Of a stretch of DNA of 64,000 nucleotides, positions 23,759-32,210 are shown in pieces. Location of the stretch: contig NZ_AJXW01000022.1 in NCBI RefSeq assembly GCF_000264375.1, positions 1 to 64,000 on the forward strand, read 5' to 3'. Position numbers and translations under genes: made by a program. Under the pieces are notes generated by a model. That model was not told the DNA's origin. It did no database searches and saw only the letters and a program-made list of their open reading frames with translations. The DNA is from Rhodanobacter thiooxydans LCS2 (GTDB taxonomy: Bacteria > Pseudomonadota > Gammaproteobacteria > Xanthomonadales > Rhodanobacteraceae). Numbering within the stretch: position 1 is the first letter of the stretch; the number at the start of each line of letters is the position of its first letter.

Positions 23759-25084
23759 TCAAGAGGCATGATCAATGCCATACCGATGCAGTAGTTCCTG
23801 CTGAATCTGTAGCGCGGTGAGCTTCTTCTTACCGGAGTCCGTTTTCACATAGACTTCCTGGCTCCCGGTTGCGAACAGGAGCGATTGACGAATGGACGGA
23901 ATTCGGATCTCCACAAGATAGAGACCGCGTATCGCTTGGACGCCATCACTTATCGGATGAAGTTCGATGCGATATCGCGTGGGGGCAAGTGAGGGCGTAA
24001 TCTGATGCAGTTTCTCGGTGACGACGCGCCGCAGCTCGTCGCATTCCCGATCGGTGAGGTTGACTCCGGTGATGGCCCGGTCCTCGTCGCGAACGCCCCA
24101 GTAGATGGCACCTTCCTGGGGTGTTCCAGCGTTGAGGAAAGCGACCACATATTGATCGACCACACCCTTAATGGCGGCAAGCGGATTTTCACCCTTGACT
24201 TCCTTCAGTTCGCACGCGCGGGTTTCCTGCTCTGGGAAGACGTGACCCTTGATCCATTTGGGGCGTTTGCGTATCGGTAAGTGAGGCCGTTGGAGTTCTA
24301 GAAGATAGTTGTAGTAGGCGAGAGACGATGTCTCCGCCGAGGCGCGCTCCAACATGGTCATGGGGTGATCGGGAAACGCCACGCGATTGTTGGTCAAGAC
24401 AATGACCTGCGTTGTTTCGGCGAGTGATTCAAGAAGTGCCCTCGGAAAGTCGAGCATGTCGTGGGACATCGTTTCAAAGAACTCTTCCACGATGAGCGGC
24501 GGGTTCTGCTTCGAGGTGCGCCGAACAACGAACTCGTCGAGCAACATGCCGAGCGACTGTTGTCCGCCGGAGGCGCGGGCATCTCGGAACATGCCGTTCG
24601 CGCGTATATCGAGCCACGATTGACTCTGCCTCAAGCTGTCAGGGAGCAGCGACTCGACGCGATGGGGAACCAGCGGCAAGGGCTGCCATCTTCCCGGATC
24701 TCGGCGAAGCAGAAGCCGGGGGGCATCGGGATTCGAGAGCATTGCGCGCAGGCGCTCGCCCAACGGTGCAGCGGGGTTGCCGTCGTCGCTGGTGGCAACA
24801 TGCTGTTCGACATGGGGGTGGCCTTCGCGATCTAGGGACACCGTCAACATGAGATCTTCGGCGACGCCCTCTTCATGGAGGGACACGTTTACCGTCGAAG
24901 GCCCAGTGCCTGCGGCATTTATGCGAACCGCCGATTTTCCGATTAAGGCGGCGACCACCGCACCCACAAGTTGTGTCTTGCCGGCACCGTTGTCGCCGCA
25001 GATGACGTTCATGCCTTCCTTGAAGGTCATGTCGAACTGGTCGAACGATCCAAAATTTCTAAGAGAGAGCTTGCCAAAGAACAT
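23759..25084 (-). CDS. AAA/ABC-type ATPase fused to a Schlafen AlbA_2 domain
   Basis: 441 residues from ATG 25084, with AGGAG 10 bp upstream. N-terminal half: RecF/SMC-like ATPase with Walker A GDNGAGKT at 30-37, a signature-like ASGGQQSLG near 175, and a Walker B LIVEE near 200. C-terminal half: an AlbA_2 (divergent Schlafen) domain with CELKEVKGENPLAAIKG, GAIYWGVRDEDRAITGV and a closing helix-turn-helix-like segment. AlbA_2 proteins are often DNA/RNA binding or nuclease-like. The combination is unusual and suggests an ATP-gated effector. It reads with the ABC-three-component genes but is separated from them by about 210 bp that contain a repeat. Confidence 0.75.
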   Translation of the reverse strand: MFFGKLSLRNFGSFDQFDMTFKEGMNVICGDNGAGKTQLVGAVVAALIGKSAVRINAAGTGPSTVNVSLHEEGVAEDLMLTVSLDREGHPHVEQHVATSDDGNPAAPLGERLRAMLSNPDAPRLLLRRDPGRWQPLPLVPHRVESLLPDSLRQSQSWLDIRANGMFRDARASGGQQSLGMLLDEFVVRRTSKQNPPLIVEEFFETMSHDMLDFPRALLESLAETTQVIVLTNNRVAFPDHPMTMLERASAETSSLAYYNYLLELQRPHLPIRKRPKWIKGHVFPEQETRACELKEVKGENPLAAIKGVVDQYVVAFLNAGTPQEGAIYWGVRDEDRAITGVNLTDRECDELRRVVTEKLHQITPSLAPTRYRIELHPISDGVQAIRGLYLVEIRIPSIRQSLLFATGSQEVYVKTDSGKKKLTALQIQQELLHRYGIDHAS

Positions 25085-25228
25085 GATCCGAGAGCTCCTA
25101 TAACCCGTGCCGTGTCCCGCGGAACATGCGGATGCAGATGGCCAGTTCATCAGTCGTCAGCAACCTGGATTGGTTTTTATCCGTGGCGCTCATGCGTCGT
25201 CGCTCCCGTATGTCCAATTGATGCCCGG

Positions 25229-25285
25229 AGTATGGAAAGGCGAGGGGGCGATACGACAGCCCCCGACTGCTGCCCGGCTTGAGGG
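25229..25285. repeat. Imperfect direct repeat, copy A, at the 3' edge of the ABC-three-component cassette
   Basis: A stretch beginning ggagtatggaaaggcgag, continuing with gcgatacgacag and cccgac, corresponds with small gaps to 29181-29240. The two copies have the same orientation and enclose exactly the three-gene cassette. Confidence 0.4.
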
Positions 25286-25297
25286 TTGCTTACGGGA

Positions 25298-27253
25298 TCA
25301 GTTCACCGTTTCCGTCGGCCAATCCTCGGGAACCAACGCAGGCGGCTTGGTCCACGGCTGTTCCACCAACGCGTCCTGGAACCACTGCTCACGCAGGTTC
25401 GCATGCTCGGTGACGATCAACTGGAAGCCGGGGACGTCCTCTTGGGTGAACTTCAGCAACAACTCGAACAACCGGCGCACCGCATCGAGGTCGGCGTCGG
25501 CTTCAGTGTTCTGCACCGAGCCATCGGCGTTCTTATAGAGCTGCTCGGACGGGAAGTAGACCTGGGTCGGCTGATCGATCAGCAGGAACCGCGGAATCGG
25601 GCGATTGTTTTGGGCTGCGAACAGATGCAGAGCGAGTAGTGCCGACAGGTGGTAGGCCAAGTGGTTTTCACCGCCACCGGTCCGGCCCATCGGGACTGGA
25701 CGCTCGGGTCGATCGAAGATGATCGTCATTTGCGGCAGATTAAGCCGCGCAGGGTAGGGGCCGAATTCAGCGTTGAACTTCTGGATGTAGCGCGACACCT
25801 GTGCGGATATGTTGTTGAGGATCGAAGTCAGGCGTTCGTTGCTGTCGTCGGCGCCGATTTGGTCCTCAAGCTGCTTCACCTTGTTGCTGAGGCGGCGATT
25901 TTCCGCTTCCAGCTTGGCAAGATCCTCGTTCGGGAGGAGGGTTTCCAGGAACAGGCTGATGCGGCCGACCACGCGCGCGGCAGCGTTGTTGCGGCTGCCC
26001 ATCTGGGCGATGACCTCGTTGGCCGAGATCGCCGCAGACAGTTCCGCTTCCTTCTGCTTGATGTTGCCCGCGATCTCGTCCGCTTTGCCGGTCAGTTCGG
26101 TCAGATAGGCTTCGAGTTTCGGGCGCTGGCCAGTGGCGATGCGCAATTCCTTGTCGAGCGATGCCAGCTCGTTGAGCAGGACGACGGCGACCGGGGATTC
26201 CAGCGCCAGGTTCCGTTCGCTGAATGGCCACTGCCATTCGCCGCTGTCAGAATTCTTCGGCAGCGCCTTGATCGAGGCCAGTCGGTCCATCTGTTCGGCG
26301 GCCTCGCTTTCGTAGCCGCCCGCCCGTTTGGCGAACTGTCGTGCTGCGTCGATCCTGGTCTGGGTGTCGCGGCGATCTTGTCGCAGCTGGCTCAGTTCTT
26401 CTTCCAGAAGCGAAATCCGACTACCGTCGTCGTCGGCTACCGTTTCGGGTTTCCACGATAGCGTTGACCTCAACGCGTCAATGACGCCGTCGGCACCCGG
26501 GTTCCCGTCGGTGTGGCCGATGACACCGACCGTCCGGGCTTCCGAGTAGAGGCCGATAGCCTGCTCGTGCGACGTATCGACGGTATCGCGTGCCTGTTCC
26601 AGCTTCTTGTTGCTGATCCTCAGGTCCCGTTGCGCCGTGCGTAGCCTGGATTCCAATTCATAGCGGTCGTGGGAGGACACGCCGAGCAGAATCGGCAGCG
26701 TGTCGCGGATCGCTTGTGGCTGGAACGGCTCGTTCTGGCGGTAGAAAAGCTGGTCTTTGTTGGCGACCAGCCCCTGCTTCTGGAACAGGTAATAGAACGT
26801 GTGCTTGACGTTCGCATCATAGCTGTCGCGACTGTGTTCGAGCGCGACCTCGGTACGGTTCTCGGGAATACCAAGCAAGCGCGACAGCAGTTCGCTGATG
26901 CTGTCGTCGTCGGTGTTGACCGCCAAGTCCTTGAGCTCGGGAATCTGCAATTGAGCACCCCTTCGCAGCATTGCCATGCTGCAACTGGCACCGCCGCCAG
27001 GTGGCGTCGGCTTGGCGACCAGCACCTGCTCCTTCTCGAACTGGTAGATCACAGCGAACCAGGCCACCTTGTCGCGGATGACGCCTTCGGGGACGTTGAA
27101 CGTGGAGCGCCCCATGCAGTATTCGATGATGTCGGAGAGCGCGGACTTGCCGGTGGAGGAGCGACCGGTGATGACGTTGAGCCCGTCCACCTTGAACCGA
27201 AGGTCCCGGCGCTGGCCGTCATGGCTGTAGATGTGGATGGAGCTGATCTTCAT
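25298..27253 (-). CDS. ABC-three-component system ATPase (DUF3732)
   Basis: 651 residues. SMC/RecN-like ATPase: Walker A GRSSTGKS at 30-37, a long central coiled-coil of about 200-500 (many heptad-like Leu/Glu/Lys runs), and a C-terminal lobe with GRTGGGENHLAYHL and Walker B FLLIDQPTQVY near 555-565. This layout defines DUF3732 proteins, the ATPase partner of ABC-three-component conflict systems. It overlaps the upstream middle-component gene by 4 bp. In the proposed model it senses an invader or DNA state and triggers the effector-bearing partner; for this copy that is inference from family and order. Confidence 0.85.
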   Translation of the reverse strand: MKISSIHIYSHDGQRRDLRFKVDGLNVITGRSSTGKSALSDIIEYCMGRSTFNVPEGVIRDKVAWFAVIYQFEKEQVLVAKPTPPGGGASCSMAMLRRGAQLQIPELKDLAVNTDDDSISELLSRLLGIPENRTEVALEHSRDSYDANVKHTFYYLFQKQGLVANKDQLFYRQNEPFQPQAIRDTLPILLGVSSHDRYELESRLRTAQRDLRISNKKLEQARDTVDTSHEQAIGLYSEARTVGVIGHTDGNPGADGVIDALRSTLSWKPETVADDDGSRISLLEEELSQLRQDRRDTQTRIDAARQFAKRAGGYESEAAEQMDRLASIKALPKNSDSGEWQWPFSERNLALESPVAVVLLNELASLDKELRIATGQRPKLEAYLTELTGKADEIAGNIKQKEAELSAAISANEVIAQMGSRNNAAARVVGRISLFLETLLPNEDLAKLEAENRRLSNKVKQLEDQIGADDSNERLTSILNNISAQVSRYIQKFNAEFGPYPARLNLPQMTIIFDRPERPVPMGRTGGGENHLAYHLSALLALHLFAAQNNRPIPRFLLIDQPTQVYFPSEQLYKNADGSVQNTEADADLDAVRRLFELLLKFTQEDVPGFQLIVTEHANLREQWFQDALVEQPWTKPPALVPEDWPTETVN

Positions 27254-27738
27254 GGACGAATTCCGAAAGTCGTATAAACGGTCGCCTGGTCGGCGATGCG
27301 TGCGAATTCTTTTCCGACGATGCGTGCCACTTTCTGGCAGGCGACAGTCTCGTCGGTTCCGTCGACTGCCTTGCGCACCTTCTTGGGCACGGTCTGGATG
27401 CGACCATCGTCCGCGACGGCGATGCAGCCTCTTTCCATCAGCAGACCGAACCCCTCGAAGGCATAGGGCAGCATCTGCGTGACCCTGTCGGCGAAGCCCA
27501 CCATGACTTGCTGGTTCTTCTCCGTGGTCTTGAGCAGATAACTGCGTGGACTGCTGGCGATCACCTCACGTGAATCCTTGTGCAGGCACAGGGGCAGCAC
27601 CAGCAGCGACAGCGAGAAGGGCATGCCGCGGGCGTCTTCTTCCTCGTAGCCATGCAGGGCACGGAACAGGATCAAGCCGCAGAAGGCAGGGTTGAACAAG
27701 TTCCGAATCTCGAAGGGGCGCCGATCCCATCGTTTCAT
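27250..27738 (-). CDS. ABC-three-component system middle component
   Basis: 162 residues, compact helical protein (NLFNPAFCGLILFRALHGYEE at the start in two pieces, ARIVGKEFARI near the end). Size, composition and the position between the effector-bearing protein and the DUF3732 ATPase identify it as the middle component, thought to bridge the two. Both ends overlap neighbours by 4 bp, showing translational coupling of all three genes. Confidence 0.8.
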   Translation of the reverse strand: MKRWDRRPFEIRNLFNPAFCGLILFRALHGYEEEDARGMPFSLSLLVLPLCLHKDSREVIASSPRSYLLKTTEKNQQVMVGFADRVTQMLPYAFEGFGLLMERGCIAVADDGRIQTVPKKVRKAVDGTDETVACQKVARIVGKEFARIADQATVYTTFGIRP

Positions 27739-28958
27739 GGGGCCACCCCCAGCACTTTGCCGAGACGGTCGAGGAATCTCGGGTGCCAGTAGACCCTAGG
27801 TTCGGGCGCGGCATCCGCCAGGATGTGAAAGCTGCCGCGAAGGACGTAGGGTTCCGTGACCCGTGCGCGGATGCGCAGGGATTCGATCTTCCCGGTCTCG
27901 AACTCTGCCCAGTTGTAGAGGGTCGCACCAGCTTCGCGAAGCGCGTCCTCGGCGCTGTCTTCCCTCACTTTCTCGAAGGCGACATCCTTGTAGCGGTTCC
28001 ACTCGTCGGCCAGGCGATCTTCATATTCTTCAACTTCGCCCGACACCAGCAGGTTCTCGCGTGCCCAGGCCGACCGCTGCTCGAACGCCCGGTAGTAGTC
28101 CAGGATCGCGCTCCTGATCCGGCTGGAGGAAATGCCGATCTCCCGCAATTGCGCCACGAACAGGCGCGTATCGGCTTCAGTGTCGATCTCGCCGGCGGGC
28201 ACCTTTCCGCGGAAGGTAATGGGGAGGTTGTCCACCTTGTATTCCTCAGCGAAGTTGGACAGCTTGTCCGAGACTTCGTAACCGAAGATTCCTTCCGTCC
28301 TGGCGCCCGTCAACTGCTTGATCACGGCGTCAGTCCACCAGCCTTCCAGCCGTTCGAAGACAAACTCGCGGTGCTCGCGGCGGATGCTCCGCATGTGTTT
28401 GTCCCTGATGGTTGCCGGGATGTCACCGATACGTGGGCTGCCGTCGAGGATCAGGATGCGTTCGAGAAAATCCTGCTTCTCGGTGTCACTCAGTTCGTTG
28501 AACGCCGTGGCGATCGGAGCGATGAGTTTCGATGTCGACTTGGTGAGTGCGGCATCGGCCAACTCGGTCAGCATGGCCGCCTCGCCGGAGGCGACAGGCT
28601 GGTCGGAAAGAAGGCGAGCAAGAAACGAGTCGGCCGATACCGTGCCGGTGGTGAACAGGAAAAACCGCAGGTTCGATGCGGCACGGCCATCGCGTTTGTA
28701 TCGCGCCAGCCAAATGTTGACGGACTTCCAGAAATCGGTCGACAGGTCGGTCAACCTGTCGCCGACCGCCTTGTGCTTGAGCGAGGCCAGGGATTTGCCG
28801 CCGTCGCCGTCGATGAAATCGAGGTCGTCGTCCTTTTCCAGGAAGACGGCAGTGTCCTCAGGCAACTGCAGCAGATGCAACAGCGCGAGTCGCGCCTGGT
28901 AGATGTATCCCAGACCCTGCTCGCCGGCTGAAAACTTATCGGTGGATGCCTCGGCCAT
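27735..28958 (-). CDS. ABC-three-component system effector-bearing protein, PD-(D/E)xK nuclease-like N-terminus
   Basis: 407 residues from ATG 28958, preceded by AAGGA at good spacing; longer starts add a Pro/Ser-rich tail that is probably untranslated. The N-terminus has E41, DDLDF at 44-48 and SLKHK at 59-63, the E...D...(Q/S)xK layout of DUF4297/Cap4-like nuclease effectors. The remaining ~280 residues are helical and correspond to the C-terminal domain shared by this component across systems. First gene of the three-gene operon. Likely role: DNA degradation when the ATPase is triggered. Confidence 0.75.
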   Translation of the reverse strand: MAEASTDKFSAGEQGLGYIYQARLALLHLLQLPEDTAVFLEKDDDLDFIDGDGGKSLASLKHKAVGDRLTDLSTDFWKSVNIWLARYKRDGRAASNLRFFLFTTGTVSADSFLARLLSDQPVASGEAAMLTELADAALTKSTSKLIAPIATAFNELSDTEKQDFLERILILDGSPRIGDIPATIRDKHMRSIRREHREFVFERLEGWWTDAVIKQLTGARTEGIFGYEVSDKLSNFAEEYKVDNLPITFRGKVPAGEIDTEADTRLFVAQLREIGISSSRIRSAILDYYRAFEQRSAWARENLLVSGEVEEYEDRLADEWNRYKDVAFEKVREDSAEDALREAGATLYNWAEFETGKIESLRIRARVTEPYVLRGSFHILADAAPEPRVYWHPRFLDRLGKVLGVAP

Positions 28959-29180
28959 GCCCAAGTCCTTATGTCCGCTTCTTGTGGGCGGGTTCGGCGG
29001 CATAGCAGGGGAGGGCGCAGCCTTGCGCCATGGCGTACTTTGCTTCGACTCCCCTGTGACTACGGCCGCAAACCAGGTACCCAACGCCTGCCAGTCGCCA
29101 GCCATGGTAGCAAACTAGCCAGGTTGGCTTTGATATGCATTTTCGGCAACGTTCGCCCCATTATTTTCGCCTGTGACCGA

Positions 29181-29240
29181 AGTATGGAAAGCGAGAGGCA
29201 GGAGCGATACGGCAGGAACCCGACAACACCCAGACAGGGG
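29181..29240. repeat. Imperfect direct repeat, copy B, upstream of the ABC-three-component cassette
   Basis: Contains gaagtatggaaagcgag, gcgatacggcag and cccgac in the same order as copy A at 25229-25285. It lies in the 305-bp stretch between the cassette start (28958) and the HEPN-like gene, which otherwise holds only the operon leader. Confidence 0.4.
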
Positions 29241-29263
29241 TTTGGCTGAGCTACGGTCGGCGT

Positions 29264-29923
29264 TCATCCGCCGCATCCTGTTCGACCTTCTTGCAGATAA
29301 GATCGGTAGGCGTACTCGATCAGGTCGCGTACCAGTTCGAGCAAGCCGCTCCACGGCAGGCCATCGAATGGATCACCGTGCGCAAGCGAGTTACGAACAT
29401 CGGCGAGAGTTGATTGCGAGGCATTCCTGCTGTCCGATTCGCCACGTGTCGCCCGATCACTGCGCAGCGCAGGGATGATGGACCCGCCGTAGCGTTGCGT
29501 GAAGGGAAGCTGGGTATCCGTGAGGCCATCGTTGTCCACCAGGTATTCAAGCAGGTCGTGCAACATGGGGGGCGGCCTGCGCTTGTTACCTGCCTGCGCC
29601 GGTCGTTGGTGGAAGAACTCGCCATATCGGTCTGTTAACGCCAGTTCGAGCGCGGTTAGCGCGACCAGTTCGCCAGCTTTCACCAAGTCCGCATCCAGCC
29701 ACGCCAACGCGTAGAGTCGCTGGGCACGGCGGAACTTGTCGCCGACGATGCGCGGTATGGCAGGGTGCAGTCCACGGTCTGCGATGAACGTCCGCCATTC
29801 CTGGAAGTGGTGGAAGGCGAGCAGGGCGGCCGGATTCCCCGGTTGAGGCCACGGCATGGCGAAAGGCACGTCGCTGCGATCGATGTTGAATGATGCGAAG
29901 TCGGGGAGGGCCGTTGTATCCAT
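29264..29923 (-). CDS. HEPN-like protein of unknown function
   Basis: 219 residues from ATG 29923 (a TTG at 29944 would add 7). Helical throughout. Near residue 190 the sequence LADVRNSLAHGDPFDG carries the RNxxxH motif typical of HEPN RNase domains, and the flanking helices (LVALTALELALTDRYGEFF; LLELVRDLIEYAY) fit that fold. It stands alone between the ABC-three-component cassette and the ICE backbone. No antitoxin gene is seen beside it, so it may be a single-gene defence or regulatory protein. Confidence 0.6.
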   Translation of the reverse strand: MDTTALPDFASFNIDRSDVPFAMPWPQPGNPAALLAFHHFQEWRTFIADRGLHPAIPRIVGDKFRRAQRLYALAWLDADLVKAGELVALTALELALTDRYGEFFHQRPAQAGNKRRPPPMLHDLLEYLVDNDGLTDTQLPFTQRYGGSIIPALRSDRATRGESDSRNASQSTLADVRNSLAHGDPFDGLPWSGLLELVRDLIEYAYRSYLQEGRTGCGG

Positions 29924-30040
29924 AACCGCTTTGTCCAACTGCAAAGATCATCAATGCGATAGCGTTCCGGCGTGCCGCCGTCGGGCTCGCGGGCTGCGCC
30001 CCGCGCCTCGTGCCGAGTCGCGGCCATCCGGCTTTGATCC

Positions 30041-30082
30041 CTGACGCCTCCGGCCCTTGGTGGGCCTGCGCGCTCCGCTTGC
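30041..30082. repeat. GC-rich hairpin repeat, copy 1
   Basis: Starts ctgacgcctcc, then GGCCC-ttggt-GGGCC, then tgcgcgctccgcttgc. The same flanks surround a longer hairpin at 30934-30983. It lies in the 343-bp gene-free stretch before radC, which otherwise shows only GC-rich non-coding sequence. Confidence 0.5.
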
Positions 30083-30266
30083 CGGCGTTGTGGCGTAGTG
30101 GTGGCGGTCTTGCTGTGTCCCTTCACGGTATCACGGCGTTCTCGCCGTCAAGGGCTGCGCGTGCTTGCACGCTTGCGGCCGTAGCCGTCTTCGACCCCTG
30201 ACTGCTTGCGCTGCGCCGTGAGGCACCGGTTCCGGGCAATGCCGCCCGAGCAACCGGAGCACGATC

Positions 30267-30773
30267 ATGTCGCACATTTCCTTCCCCTCGGATGTCTCAC
30301 TGCTGGTACGTGACGCACGCGGTCGCTATCAGCCGGCGACGGCCGAGCAGATCCTGGCGGCGGCGCGCCAGGTCGTCGATCAGAAGATGCAGCGCGGTGC
30401 GAACTTTGGTTCGCCGGCTGACGTGAAGGCGTATCTGCGCGCCAAGCTCGCGGGCCTGGATCACGAAGTGTTCGCAGTGTTGTTCCTCGACAATCGCCAT
30501 CGGTTGATCGAGTACGTGGAGATGTTCCGCGGCACGCTCGATGGTGCCCCGGTGCACCCACGCGAGGTGGTCAAGGAAGCGCTGCGGCTCAATGCGGCGG
30601 CAGTGATCTTCGCGCACCCGCATCCCAGCGGGCACCCCGAGCCGAGCCAGGCGGACAAGGCGATTACGCTCCGGCTCAGGGAGGCGCTGGCGTTGATCGA
30701 GGTGCGTACGCTGGATCACATCGTCGTCGGTGGCAACGACACGGTGTCGTTGGCCGAACGCGGGCTGCTGTAA
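30267..30773 (+). CDS. radC: RadC-family JAB-domain protein
   Basis: 168 residues. The JAB/MPN+ metal site is complete: the EVFAVLFLD strand, then HPHPSGHPEPSQAD supplying the His and Asp ligands, and an earlier Glu. RadC proteins occur in very many integrative elements; their role is not settled and the old link to DNA repair is doubtful. It marks the border between the variable cargo and the conserved ICE backbone and is followed by a strong terminator. Confidence 0.9.
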   Translation: MSHISFPSDVSLLVRDARGRYQPATAEQILAAARQVVDQKMQRGANFGSPADVKAYLRAKLAGLDHEVFAVLFLDNRHRLIEYVEMFRGTLDGAPVHPREVVKEALRLNAAAVIFAHPHPSGHPEPSQADKAITLRLREALALIEVRTLDHIVVGGNDTVSLAERGLL

Positions 30774-30778
30774 TCCGA

Positions 30779-30800
30779 GGGGGCTTCGGCCCCCTTTTTT
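30779..30800 (+). terminator. Rho-independent terminator after radC
   Basis: GGGGGC (30779-30784), loop ttcg, GCCCCC (30789-30794), then six T residues. It begins 6 bp after the radC stop: a textbook terminator. Confidence 0.9.
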
Positions 30801-30933
30801 GCGGTGTCCGCTGTCGATCGACGATTCACCTTTCTGTTCACAGCGCGTGGTGCGTCGCCCGAGCGAAGCCGGGCCGCGCTGTCGTGCTGCGCATCGAGCC
30901 GCCGATGGCGTGTCGTCCTTACGGCGCCCATCG

Positions 30934-30983
30934 CTGACGCCTCCGGCCCGGCTCTTTGATCCGGGCCTGCGCGCTTCGCTTGC
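30934..30983. repeat. GC-rich hairpin repeat, copy 2
   Basis: Same outer sequences as copy 1 at 30041-30082 (ctgacgcctccggccc and gggcctgcgcgct/tcgcttgc), but the hairpin is longer: GGCCCGG-ctctttgat-CCGGGCC. It lies in the 513-bp stretch between radC and the DUF932 gene, where I see no gene apart from a good AGGAG ribosome site before 31314. Shorter shared words such as gccgtcaagg near both copies hint at a longer, decayed duplication. Confidence 0.5.
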
Positions 30984-31313
30984 GTGGGGTCGGCGCCCAC
31001 TGCGGTCGTTGCCGTGTGATCCGCCTTTCCTGACTTCATCCCCTTGTTCGCGACTGTAGCCCGCGGCCGTGCGCCGTCAAGGCGCGCCGGGCCGTGTCCT
31101 CGGCTGCGCCTGCGGGCCGCACCCACCCGGCGCTTTCCTCCTTGACGGCACCCGATCGTGCGCTCCTGACCGTCGCGGGCGATGAACTCAGGAAAGACGG
31201 TGGCAACGAGGCCGGCCCAGGTCTCCACGCCGACCCCACCGGAAGTCCAAAGCGGGCTCCGAATCTAGGAATCCGGTGGGGTTCAACAGCCAACCCTTGT
31301 CAGGAGAAAAACC

Positions 31314-32141
31314 ATGCAACTTGCATCCCGTTTCGCATCCCATTCCCCGGTGCTGCGCTCGGAATACCCCTTGTCGGATGACCAAATCCGCGCCGTGGCC
31401 CCGTCCATCTACGCGGACGCCCCGCACCAAAGCCGCTCGCAGCGGTACGCCTACATCCCCACCGCCGCCGTGCTGGCCGAGCTGCGCAAGGAAGGGTTCC
31501 AGCCCTTCATGGTCACGCAGACCCGCGTGCGGGCCGACGACCGCCGCGATTTCACCAAGCACATGCTGCGGCTGCGCCACGCCAGCCAGATTAACGGCCG
31601 CGAAGCCAACGAAATCATCCTGCTGAATTCGCACGACGGCACCAGCAGCTATCAGCTACTGGCAGGCATGTTCCGTTTCGTCTGCAAGAACGGCCTCGTG
31701 TGCGGCGACACCGTGGCGGACGTGCGCGTGCGTCATCAGGGCGACGTGGCCGGACAGGTCATCGAGGGGGCTTACGAAGTGCTGCACGGCTTCGACCGCG
31801 CGCAGCAATCCCGCAATGCCATGCAGGCCATCAGGCTGGACAGCGGCGAGGCCGAAGTGTTCGCTCGCGCTGCGCTGGCCCTCAAGTACGACGACCCCGC
31901 CAAACCCGCGCCGATCACCGAAAGCCAAGTGCTGGCCCCGCGCCGCTTCGACGACAACCGGCCCGATCTGTGGAGCGTGTTCAACCGCACGCAGGAAAAC
32001 CTGACGCAGGGCGGCTTGCTCGGCCGCAGTGCCAACGGCCACCGCCAGCGCACACGACCCGTGCAGGGCATCGACCAGAGCGTGCGCCTCAACCGCGCGC
32101 TGTGGCTGCTCGCCGAAGGCATGCGCCAATTGAAAGCCTGA
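31314..32141 (+). CDS. DUF932-domain protein
   Basis: 275 residues with CAGGAG 8 bp before the ATG. DUF932 signature: FQPFMVTQTRVRADDRRDFTKH, LRLRHASQI, NEIILLNSHDGTSSYQLLAG, FRFVCKNGLVCG. DUF932 proteins are common in plasmids, phages and Tn4371-like ICEs, where they lie between radC and parB as here; the activity is unknown, though they resemble phage/plasmid-like DNA-processing proteins. Followed after 69 bp by the ParB gene. Confidence 0.88.
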   Translation: MQLASRFASHSPVLRSEYPLSDDQIRAVAPSIYADAPHQSRSQRYAYIPTAAVLAELRKEGFQPFMVTQTRVRADDRRDFTKHMLRLRHASQINGREANEIILLNSHDGTSSYQLLAGMFRFVCKNGLVCGDTVADVRVRHQGDVAGQVIEGAYEVLHGFDRAQQSRNAMQAIRLDSGEAEVFARAALALKYDDPAKPAPITESQVLAPRRFDDNRPDLWSVFNRTQENLTQGGLLGRSANGHRQRTRPVQGIDQSVRLNRALWLLAEGMRQLKA

Positions 32142-32210
32142 ATCCCCACGCGGAGGGCCGCGTGGCCCTCCGCCTTCGCTGTTGCTTCTCACTCGATAGG
32201 AGTCCGTATC

